Shown piece after piece: positions 1-7,208 of a stretch of 13,869 nt of DNA. Positions within the stretch are counted from its first letter, which is position 1, and each line of letters begins with the position of its first letter. The DNA is from Chrysochromulina tobinii (lineage: Eukaryota > Haptophyta > Prymnesiales > Chrysochromulinaceae): contig JWZX01000669.1 of NCBI GenBank assembly GCA_001275005.1, forward strand, positions 1 to 13,869. Direction: 5' to 3'. The notes below the pieces were generated by a model. It was not told the DNA's origin. It saw nothing but the letters and a program-made list of their open reading frames with translations, and ran no database searches. Made by a program: the position numbers and the translations under genes.

Positions 1-65
1 GGTTCTCGGGTCCGCTCCCTCAATCGCAGACAGATGTCATGCAGGCGGTTCTCGGGTCCGCTCCC
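1..65. repeat. 19-bp direct repeat at the left end of the window
   Basis: The first 19 bases (starting GGTTCTCGGG and ending GCTCCC) recur perfectly at 47-65, a spacing of 46 bp. The intervening bases are not repeated within the window. The array may continue to the left, beyond the sequence given. No protein or RNA role is visible. Confidence 0.8.
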
Positions 66-842
66 AACGGGCTGCCATATGAGGCGCCAAAACCGGCGAC
101 GGTACTGCGACCGAGGCCGGCGCCGGCCGGGGCACGAGGCCCACAGCAAGACTTGGAACCGGCGTGGGAACACTGCCCATGGCCGGCCGCGCCCCCCCCG
201 ATGAGAGAGGCGCGTATATGGGCATGGCGGGCTTGACCCGACGGCACGTCCCCCGACTGCGCTTGAGCCAGCGCTGCCAATGACATGCCTTCCATGTGAC
301 GGCCGCGCGTGCCTCGCGCGTGCCCCTTGAGTGCTTGAGACCGTCGCCGCGATGTGCGCGACGGCAGCGGCGAGGCAGAAATGCCACGCCGAAGATCAGA
401 AAAAGACAAGGAGTGTGAAGTGGCGGTGTGGTTACACCGTCCCCACGATGTTCGTTGTGTGTCTCGTGAAGGGTGTGAAGACTTCTCGAAAGAAACCGGT
501 GCCGCACTAACGTGCTTACCGCCATAATATGGAGCACACAAAGAAATGAAATCTGCCCCCAAAAATCAGCGAAACTTAGAACTTTGCGATAATCAACCAA
601 GTCTCGGTGGTTTCGTCTCAATGATGGTTCGCGAAAAGGATCGCGAATATGCGTTTGTATGCCAACTCAAAAGGGTCTAGCAACAGCTAGAATGCCCCGC
701 GCACATGCGAACATCTACACATCACGCAATCGCCAAACAAAAACGCGTAGTTGACCGCGCCACATTTCATCATCTCGCGGGCTCGCTGCTACGTTTTACT
801 GGTCCGCCGTGCCGCGTACGCGACGGCGTCGCCATCCGCGTC
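66..842. other. Region without a supported gene, downstream of the CCDC180-like gene
   Basis: About 780 bp with no recognisable gene. Two overlapping open frames on the minus strand (about 180 and 194 codons) and a short plus-strand one are present. Their translations are rich in Arg, Ala, Pro and Ser, match no family I know, and overlap each other, as expected by chance in GC-rich DNA. The segment from about 400 to 740 is more AT-rich than the coding DNA. The part next to 842 should include the 3' untranslated region of the minus-strand gene that ends at 843. No poly(A) signal stands out. Confidence 0.5.
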
Positions 843-3800
843 CTACTGCGGCGGTTTGATCTCCATGTGGTCGACAAGCTTGAGCCAGCCCGCCTCCCAT
901 CGACGCGCCTCGGTGAGCGCAGTGTCGCACGCGGTACGAATCTCGCGTACGCGCCCGGCGTAATACAACCGATAGCTCTCGTACACGCGATCGCGCGCGG
1001 TGATGACGGAGCGCTGCGCACGCGTCTGGTTCGCCTGCAGCTCGAGCGAGCGTGGGATCGCCTCCTTGGACTCAGGGGGTGCGTCCGCGCCGACAGCACG
1101 CGTCTCGCACGTGTCTGGCGTGAGCTCGCCCAGCGGCAGCCCCGGCCACGTGTATGTATAGAAGGGGCGCCCCGCCTGCGGCTGACCCGGGTGAGGGAAC
1201 ATCTCACGCGTCTCCATGCGAAGCTTCTTCTTGATACCGTGGTGGATGTCCGGCGGCGGGTCGTCGTTAGCGATCAGGTCGTCCTCTGTAAGCTGCGCAT
1301 CGAGGAGCTTGAGAATCGAGCCCGAGAGGAAGACTAGCCGGCGCTCGAGTACCTGGGCCTGCTCGGTCTCAACCGCGAGCAGCGCGTCCCGCAGCTCTGT
1401 GGCTGCGCTCACCTCCGCCGCCGACCGGTCCGCCTCGGCCATCGCGAGCGCTCGCAGCTCGGCCTGCGCCCCCGCATTGCGCATCGTCGGCTTGAGGGAG
1501 GCCTCATGCAGCTGCCGCTTGGCCGCACGGTCCTTGGCCAGGGGCGCGTACGCCTTGTGCAGCGTGCGGCACCCATTGTACGCGGCCTTCCGGCACGCGC
1601 GGCTCAGATCGTCGAAGACGCTTGGCCCGACCGAGTTGAGCACGCGCCAGATGACGAGCAGCTGCTTGCGCAGCGTCTTGCCCGCATGGTACCAGTCGTC
1701 GTGCGCCTTGTGGACCATCTGATCGAGCCGCGCGCGCACTTTGTCCGCCTCGAGCTCAGCGTTCTCGGGGATGAGCGACGGGCGCGTGATTGGCCGCTCG
1801 CCGCGCTCCTGGTGGTACTTGGCGCACATGGCGATCATCAGGCCCTCGTGCTTCGCGCGCGCGGCCGTCACGAGCTGCTTGAGCGGCACGGGCGGCTTCG
1901 CTTCCTCGCCCATCTCGGGCTCATTCGGATCGGGCGCGGGCGGCGGCGGCGGCGGCTCCGCCCCCTTTTTGGCCTTCGGGTCCGGCGGCGGCGGCGGCGG
2001 CGGCGGCGGCCTCGTCGACGGATCCGGCGGGTCCAGGCTCACCTTGGGCGCCGTCTTGGGCATGCCCTCCGACGCGAGCATATCGAGAAAGAGGGCGCGG
2101 TGAAGCAGCTTCGCACGCATGTCTTCGGACGACTCGAGGATGGCTCGCGCCAGCTTCGCCTGCGCCGCCGCGCGCGCCGCGTCCGTGTCGAACTCGGCAT
2201 TGTCGGCCTCGGACTCGCCCGGGCGCGTGACCGACTTGACGAGCCGCGAGAGCTCCTCGGTTTGCGCATCGAGCGCCGCCTCTTGCGCGGCCGACTCGGC
2301 GAGCACGATGCGCACGTCAGCCGTGCACTTGCCCGACTGCATCTTGAGCTGCTCGATGTGCACGATGTCCTCCTTGTTGACCGCGAACGAGGCGCGGAAG
2401 CCCTCCTGACCCTCGTGCGCGCGCTGCAGCTGCGCCTCGCGCAGGGCAGCGAGCCGCTCCGCCTGGGCCACCGCCTCGGCCTTGGCATCCTCGTCCACCT
2501 TGGCGAGCCGCTCAATGAAGCGAGCCTGCTCGATCGGGTTGAAGATGCCGCCCTCCGAGAAGAGCGTCCACGAGTCGCGGAACTTGGTGTTCACACCGAG
2601 CACCTCCTTGAGTTGAGCCTTGCTCGCGGCCTCGAGCTCGTCGAACATCTCGCGCGTCACCCTGGTGTAGGCCGCATGCAGCGCCTCCGCCTCGCGACTC
2701 AGCCGATTCAGCGTCGCCGAGTGGTTATTTTTCTCCGAGCCGAGCGCCCGCTGCAGTGCGCCCAGCTTGTCCTTGTGCTGCTTCTCGGCCTTGATGACGG
2801 TCTCCAGCTTGGTCTCCAGAGCCGCCGAGAGCATTCCGCGTCGTGAGGTGACCGACTTGACGTGGCGCACGAAGCGCTCGCGATGGGCAAGCAGCTCCTG
2901 ATCACGCTCGGCCGCCATGTCGGTCTCGACGGCGCCCGCGCGCGGCTGGTGGGACATGAGCCGCTCGTCGAGCTCCCTCGTGAGCTGCTTCACGAGCACG
3001 CCGCACTCGTGCCGGGCGCGCTTGCCCATCGCGACCGCGTGGGCGTCGTGGTAGTTGAGGCACTCGCACGCGAGCTTGACGCGCAGCTCGATGTCCTGCG
3101 GCAGTGACGACCACGAGGTCAACGGCATGAGCACCGGTGTGCCGTCGTACGATGCCGGGATGAGCTGCGAGATCTTCTCGGCCGCGCTCAAGGTAGGCAG
3201 CTCGGGCGGCGGTTCGGCCTCCTCCGCCGCGGGCGGCTGCGGCGCGGCCTCGGGCGGCGCTGGTGGCGGGGCTCCTCCCTTCTTGCCCTTTGGATCCGCG
3301 GCCGCCGCGGCCGCGGCCGCCTCCGCCTCGGCCGCCGCCGCGGCCGCGGCCGCCGCCTCCGCCTCGGCCGCCGCCTTCGCCCTCACCACGGCCATCGCCG
3401 CCTCCGCCACCTCCAAGTCCGTCCTCATTCGGTACTTGGCCCCTTCGCGCGTCTCGAGCAGATAGGGGTCGGGTGGCGGGTCGTTTCGGTTGGCGGCGTC
3501 GAGGCCCGCCTGCTCGTCCTCAAGGGCGAGCTGAGCCTCCATCTTCTCGTCGAATTGGAAGCCGAAGGTCGCCCACAGGTTCTGCTCCCCGTCGTCAAGT
3601 ACCTTAGTACCACTCAGGTCCTGGTCCTCGTTCATCAGTGGCGGTGGCGCGCCGTCGGGGGCACCAGGAGGCGCGCCGTCGGGCGCGGCGACGGACGCTG
3701 CGGCGGGCTCGGCGTCCTCCTCGCCCTCGCCCTCCTCCTCCTCCCCCTCCTGCTCGTTGCTCACGAGCTGGTGGTACTCGATGAGCTGCGTGTGCACGCT

Positions 3801-5447
3801 CGTCAGCTCCGCACGCATCAAGTTCGGATGCTGCTCGGCTATGTCGAGCGAGGCTCGGTGGAAGTTGCGGTAGCCCATCTGAATCTGCGCGAGCAGCTCC
3901 ATGGCCTCCTCCTGCTTGAGCATCAGCTCGTTCTTGTCCGCCGCACGCCGCATGTCTGTCAGCACTTTCTCCAGCTGCATCTCATTCGCCTTGTCGGCCT
4001 CCTCATGCTCCTCGCGGCAGGTGTGGAGCTCGTCACGTAACGTCTCGTACAGCTCGGACGTGCGCCGCACATGCTCATCGAAGAGGCGGCCCGCCATCTC
4101 GAAGCGCTTGACCAGCTGCAGCGCATCCTCGTGCAGCCGCAGCCGCTGCGTCGCTTCGGCCGCCTCCACCCGCTCGAGCAAGTCCTGCGCCTGCTCCGCG
4201 CGCAAGTCAACGAGCGGTACGACCTGCGCCGCAATCACCGATTCGAGTGCCCGAGGCTCCAGGTGAGCAAAGTGGTAGAGGCGCGCGCGCAGGTACTTGC
4301 ACGCCTCGGCCACCTCGGCCGCCACCGCCGCCTCGGCCTGCTGCAGCGCGTCGTGCGAGGCGCGCGCTGACGCCTCCTCATCAGCATCGAGCTGCTCGAG
4401 CTCCTCACGAGATCGGTTGGCAGCGGCCTCGGACAGCTCCGGCGGGCGCAGCTTGCCCAGCTGCACGAGGACCGAGAAGCGGCGCTCATTGAATGCCTGC
4501 TGCTTGCTCGCCAGCTCGCTCAGCAGCAGCCGCTGCGACTGCGGCGCGAGCACCTCGGGCGAGTGCAGGTAGCTCTTGAGGGTCTGCAGCGCATTCTCGT
4601 GGCGCAGCCGACGCCACTCAAGCTTTCGTGCCTCCCATTCCCTCAGCGAGCTCTTGTGACGCTTGACGTCCTCGACGCGCAGCTTTGCGAGCAGCTCCGC
4701 GTGCACCTCGCGGTTCGCCAGGATGAGCAGGTTGACGCTGTGTGTCTCCGTCTCGACGAAGCGCTCGAGCGCCGGTGGCAGCAGGTGCGCCGTCGCCACG
4801 AGCAGCTCAAGCAGCGTCGTGAGCTCGGCCTCGACCATCTCGCGCCGCTCGTTCTCCACCTTGGTCAGGTCGCGCTCAAATTGGTCCACCCAGCCGCGCC
4901 GGCGCGTCAGCTCCTCGTCGATGCGAACCCACGCGGAGTCTACCTCGTCCATCTCCATCTGCAGCAGAAAGTCGTCGGCGAGCTCATCGAACATGCTCTT
5001 GAGCTCGGCGTCGTTGAGCACCATCAGCGCCTTGAAGGAGCGCGCGACCGCTCCCGTGCGCGCCTCGAGCTCCACCTCCATGGAGCCCATCCGCTTCTTG
5101 AACGCTTCGATCGCGTTCTCGTGCCGCGCCTTGCGGGCGATGAGCATCTCCTTCATGCCCGCGTGGTTGGTGGAGGAGACGGCCGGCATCATCTTGCCGT
5201 GATTTTGCAGCGTTTGGGACTCGCCAATCGCCACCTCCTGCTCCGTGAGCGGCGGCACGGACTGCCGCTTGCGGCCGGGCATGTCCTTGACCTTGGGTGG
5301 CGCCGGCAGGGAGGCGCCATCCTTGGCATGCGAGATCTTGGGCGCGACGAGCTTGGTCAAGAGGCCGAGCTCCGCAGTGAACGGGTTGCTCGCCATCTGC
5401 CCAGCCATCCGCGGCTCGGCCGCCGGCTCCTTCAGCGCCGCCGGCAT
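843..5447 (-). CDS. CCDC180: CCDC180-like coiled-coil protein, probably ciliary/flagellar
   Basis: A single uninterrupted frame of 1534 codons, mostly long charged helices and coiled coil. I take ATG at 5447 as the start because it has A at -3. The open frame extends 23 codons further up to 5516, but only to a TTG. Residues about 80-560 resemble the DUF4455 N-terminal region of CCDC180 proteins. An acidic Glu/Gly linker (about 562-578) and a poly-Ala/Glu segment (about 689-716) follow, then a first DPKGKKG plus proline run. A second Pro-rich linker with DPKAKKG lies near 1139-1186. The C-terminal part (from about 1195) resembles DUF4456, with YHQERGERPITRPSLIP near 1205-1225 and LTEDDLI further on. 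The length is close to that of animal CCDC180 (about 1,650-1,700 aa). The family occurs in ciliated organisms and its molecular role is poorly defined; a flagellar location is inference. No membrane segment or signal peptide is seen. The assignment is by remembered family features, without an alignment. An upstream coding exon remains possible. Confidence 0.75.
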   Translation of the reverse strand: MPAALKEPAAEPRMAGQMASNPFTAELGLLTKLVAPKISHAKDGASLPAPPKVKDMPGRKRQSVPPLTEQEVAIGESQTLQNHGKMMPAVSSTNHAGMKEMLIARKARHENAIEAFKKRMGSMEVELEARTGAVARSFKALMVLNDAELKSMFDELADDFLLQMEMDEVDSAWVRIDEELTRRRGWVDQFERDLTKVENERREMVEAELTTLLELLVATAHLLPPALERFVETETHSVNLLILANREVHAELLAKLRVEDVKRHKSSLREWEARKLEWRRLRHENALQTLKSYLHSPEVLAPQSQRLLLSELASKQQAFNERRFSVLVQLGKLRPPELSEAAANRSREELEQLDADEEASARASHDALQQAEAAVAAEVAEACKYLRARLYHFAHLEPRALESVIAAQVVPLVDLRAEQAQDLLERVEAAEATQRLRLHEDALQLVKRFEMAGRLFDEHVRRTSELYETLRDELHTCREEHEEADKANEMQLEKVLTDMRRAADKNELMLKQEEAMELLAQIQMGYRNFHRASLDIAEQHPNLMRAELTSVHTQLIEYHQLVSNEQEGEEEEGEGEEDAEPAAASVAAPDGAPPGAPDGAPPPLMNEDQDLSGTKVLDDGEQNLWATFGFQFDEKMEAQLALEDEQAGLDAANRNDPPPDPYLLETREGAKYRMRTDLEVAEAAMAVVRAKAAAEAEAAAAAAAAAEAEAAAAAAAADPKGKKGGAPPPAPPEAAPQPPAAEEAEPPPELPTLSAAEKISQLIPASYDGTPVLMPLTSWSSLPQDIELRVKLACECLNYHDAHAVAMGKRARHECGVLVKQLTRELDERLMSHQPRAGAVETDMAAERDQELLAHRERFVRHVKSVTSRRGMLSAALETKLETVIKAEKQHKDKLGALQRALGSEKNNHSATLNRLSREAEALHAAYTRVTREMFDELEAASKAQLKEVLGVNTKFRDSWTLFSEGGIFNPIEQARFIERLAKVDEDAKAEAVAQAERLAALREAQLQRAHEGQEGFRASFAVNKEDIVHIEQLKMQSGKCTADVRIVLAESAAQEAALDAQTEELSRLVKSVTRPGESEADNAEFDTDAARAAAQAKLARAILESSEDMRAKLLHRALFLDMLASEGMPKTAPKVSLDPPDPSTRPPPPPPPPPDPKAKKGAEPPPPPPAPDPNEPEMGEEAKPPVPLKQLVTAARAKHEGLMIAMCAKYHQERGERPITRPSLIPENAELEADKVRARLDQMVHKAHDDWYHAGKTLRKQLLVIWRVLNSVGPSVFDDLSRACRKAAYNGCRTLHKAYAPLAKDRAAKRQLHEASLKPTMRNAGAQAELRALAMAEADRSAAEVSAATELRDALLAVETEQAQVLERRLVFLSGSILKLLDAQLTEDDLIANDDPPPDIHHGIKKKLRMETREMFPHPGQPQAGRPFYTYTWPGLPLGELTPDTCETRAVGADAPPESKEAIPRSLELQANQTRAQRSVITARDRVYESYRLYYAGRVREIRTACDTALTEARRWEAGWLKLVDHMEIKPPQ
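1936..2010. repeat. Two GGC microsatellite tracts encoding proline runs
   Basis: Two runs of GGC-type triplets (about 1936-1957 and 1982-2010) sit inside the CCDC180-like gene. On the coding strand they are CCG/CCC codons that give proline runs of about six and nine residues, on either side of the DPKAKKG motif. Triplet runs of this kind expand and contract in frame, so the linker length may vary between strains. Confidence 0.75.
3299..3380. repeat. Poly-Ala-encoding GCC/GCG repeat tract
   Basis: About 80 bp built only of GCC, GCG, CTC and similar triplets within the CCDC180-like gene. It is an imperfect tandem duplication of a unit of about 45 bp. On the coding strand each copy gives Glu-Ala-Glu followed by eight or nine alanines. 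It lies just before the first DPKGKKG/proline linker. It is expected to form a helix or flexible spacer between the two halves of the protein. Confidence 0.75.
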
Positions 5448-5877
5448 GTTGCTGTGAGGCCCCTCAGCGCGGCGTCGCAGTCCCCAGCCAGCAAAGGACC
5501 CTGCGCTGAAAGTCAACCGATCTCGCCACGACGGCGCTTCGAACGCCGTGTTGTGCAGCCAGAAAAAACGTCATGCACGCTGTGCTTTAGCACGGTGTTT
5601 TGGCACGGTGCAGGGCATTTTACACGGCCAACGAATGTACGTTAACAAACAGCTTAGGACGCAAATATCGGGTTCGAAAGTCGCACAATGTGCGCGCGGT
5701 CGCGTTGAGCAGCATCAGCAGCCCTAACATCTATCCACGCTCTCATGACAACACCCCTATTTGTGCTCCTGACATTCAATTCCCAAACAGGTGTAGGGTC
5801 CCGGCCCTTACAAACATGAAAAATAGTGACCACTCCTCCTTGGGTCATGAAGTGAACCTTGTTCAGTTGTTCTACTC
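5448..5877. promoter_or_regulatory. Upstream flank of the CCDC180-like gene, including the 3' flank of the next gene
   Basis: About 430 bp between two minus-strand genes; it should hold the promoter and 5' leader of the CCDC180-like gene. No TATA-like box is convincing. On the minus strand a TTGAC followed by TTTCAG, with the AG ending at 5506, looks like a branch point plus 3' splice site. The frame is open from there to ATG 5447, so an upstream exon could add residues. The octamer GCACGGTG occurs twice, at 5590-5597 and 5603-5610. Nothing else is recognised. Confidence 0.35.
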
Positions 5878-6795
5878 TCATCTCACCAGCGGCGTCGCCA
5901 GCCCTAGTGGTTGCAGCATGGCACGCACATGGCGGTTTGGGGTAAGGTAGCCCAGGCTATAAGCATTGCACAGCGCGCAGAAGAGCACACCCACAAAAAG
6001 AAGAAGCGTGCTCGCACTGCTGTCGCCCGCGAGTAGCTGCTCGGCGGCGGATCGCGGGTCGGGGCACCCTGAGGCAGGATCGTTCAGGTGCAAGTGCATT
6101 TGGAAGTCGCGTGCGGGGCTGCTTGCGTTCAAGCCAGGATAGAGCGCTGTGTAGCGCACTATACCGACGTGCTGCGCCCACGAGACAGCATCAGCGCAGG
6201 CCGGGTTGATGACAGCATCAGTGGCGGCAGCGGAGACGCCGCCGATGGAGGTGCCATTGTCCATGCCGCCGCCGCGACCAGCGCCGCGCTGGCGCGGTGG
6301 TGGTGGCGGTGGGGCGGACAGGCCTGCTGCCAAGCGCAGCTTCGCCGAGGACTCCTGACAGAGCCCGAGCTGTTTCTCAACGACCTGCAACCGAGCCTCG
6401 GCTGCGCGTAGTGCGCCCCTGACGCGTGCGAGTTCCTGGACATCGGACAGCGAGGTCGCCGAGCTGGTGCTCATCGCCTTGATCTTCGTGCTGTTGCTGT
6501 TACTCGACTTTGCATTGGTGCTCGTCTTGGTCGTATCGTGTGGCGTGGCGCCCACCGCCTTGATTTGTGTGCTGTTGCCAGCCGACTTTGCACCCTTCGT
6601 CTTGATGGTATCGTGCGGTTTCGCCAGTGTCGTCGGCGCGAGTGTGGTCGACTTGCAAAACGAGCAGGTCTGGCATTTGCACCACGAGCAGTGCTGCTGC
6701 GCGTGCTGGGTGTTGCAAAACGAGCCGCACAATTTGTAGCTGGAATCACCCGAGCGGCTGGACTTGCAGACCTCCTTGGTGCTGCTTCCCACCAT
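5878..6795 (-). CDS. Cys-rich single-pass membrane protein, function unknown
   Basis: 305 aa from ATG 6795, the first ATG after an in-frame TGA upstream; an open extension reaches a GTG at 6864. The N-terminus carries a cysteine cluster: Cys10, then Cys23 and Cys27 (CGSFC), then Cys36-39-41-44-47 (CSWCKCQTCSFC). The latter is a CxxCxCxxCxxC knuckle suited to disulfides or metal. A Ser/Thr/Lys-rich stretch follows with two copies of a PHDTxKT...NSTxIKA repeat (about residues 60-110), then a short predicted coiled coil and a proline run. Next comes a segment with YPGLNASS, DFQ and CPDP. A hydrophobic span (STLLLFVGVLFCALC and on, about 262-284) precedes a 21-residue tail with two Arg and one His. 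No signal peptide is visible, so this may be a tail-anchored protein or lack an upstream exon. I recall similar Cys knuckles and YPGL/DFQ/CP segments in haptophyte and dinoflagellate proteins, but this is unverified. I do not know the function. Confidence 0.6.
   Translation of the reverse strand: MVGSSTKEVCKSSRSGDSSYKLCGSFCNTQHAQQHCSWCKCQTCSFCKSTTLAPTTLAKPHDTIKTKGAKSAGNSTQIKAVGATPHDTTKTSTNAKSSNSNSTKIKAMSTSSATSLSDVQELARVRGALRAAEARLQVVEKQLGLCQESSAKLRLAAGLSAPPPPPPRQRGAGRGGGMDNGTSIGGVSAAATDAVINPACADAVSWAQHVGIVRYTALYPGLNASSPARDFQMHLHLNDPASGCPDPRSAAEQLLAGDSSASTLLLFVGVLFCALCNAYSLGYLTPNRHVRAMLQPLGLATPLVR
6474..6621. repeat. Imperfect tandem repeat within the Cys-rich protein gene
   Basis: Two diverged copies of a unit of about 70-80 bp (about 6474-6544 and 6556-6621), each running from GCCTTGAT through GACTTTGCA to TATCGTG. 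On the coding strand they encode the two PHDTxKT...NSTxIKA repeats. The repeat is visible in both DNA and protein, so the duplication is fairly recent or constrained. Confidence 0.7.
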
Positions 6796-7208
6796 GAGCT
6801 TCGCGATTTCGGCGGGCGCCGCCCGCCTCGGTGAAAACTCGACGCGGCGGGCGTGAACTCTCACGAAGTTACGTCACCTCGAAGTGGGAGGTGCCGAACT
6901 TGTGTCTGTTACATGTATGCATGTCTGTTTCATGTTGCACGGCATATTTCAAGCACCGCTTTTCCCCGTAAAACGAAAGCATGCGGTCCCGTGCGGCCCC
7001 TCGAAAATGAAATTTGGTAAGACCAGTATGAAAGCCTACCAACATGCCTACCAAGGAGGAAACATCGTGAGCGGAGAATTGCGTGACGGTGACTGTGGAG
7101 CGACGCCCAAGCGTGTGGTGGTGTGAACGATTGCGCGCAAAGACGCACGAACGGAATGGCAACGGGATGACTCATCAGTATAAACTCAGCAGTACATGTC
7201 ACAAGACC
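6796..7208. promoter_or_regulatory. Upstream flank of the Cys-rich protein gene
   Basis: 413 bp between two minus-strand genes, containing the 3' flank of the 844-aa gene and presumably the promoter of the Cys-rich gene. Short overlapping frames exist on both strands, but none shows a family signature. A GCCTACCAA motif is repeated at about 7035-7055. No TATA box, terminator or RNA gene is recognised. Confidence 0.3.

Noticed and set aside
37-621. Overlapping minus-strand frames of about 180-194 codons
   Set aside because: Two frames overlap on the same strand with low-complexity basic translations and no family match. They are left as unexplained noncoding sequence.
1506-2846. 446-codon open frame on the plus strand
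   Set aside because: It lies antisense to the CCDC180-like gene. Its translation is dominated by Arg, Leu and His runs, the expected shadow of GC-rich Ala/Glu/Pro codons. The minus-strand frame has family features and is far longer.
4563-5645. 360-codon open frame on the plus strand
   Set aside because: Also antisense to the CCDC180-like gene, rich in Leu/Arg/His/Val with no motif, and explained by the codon bias of the opposite strand.
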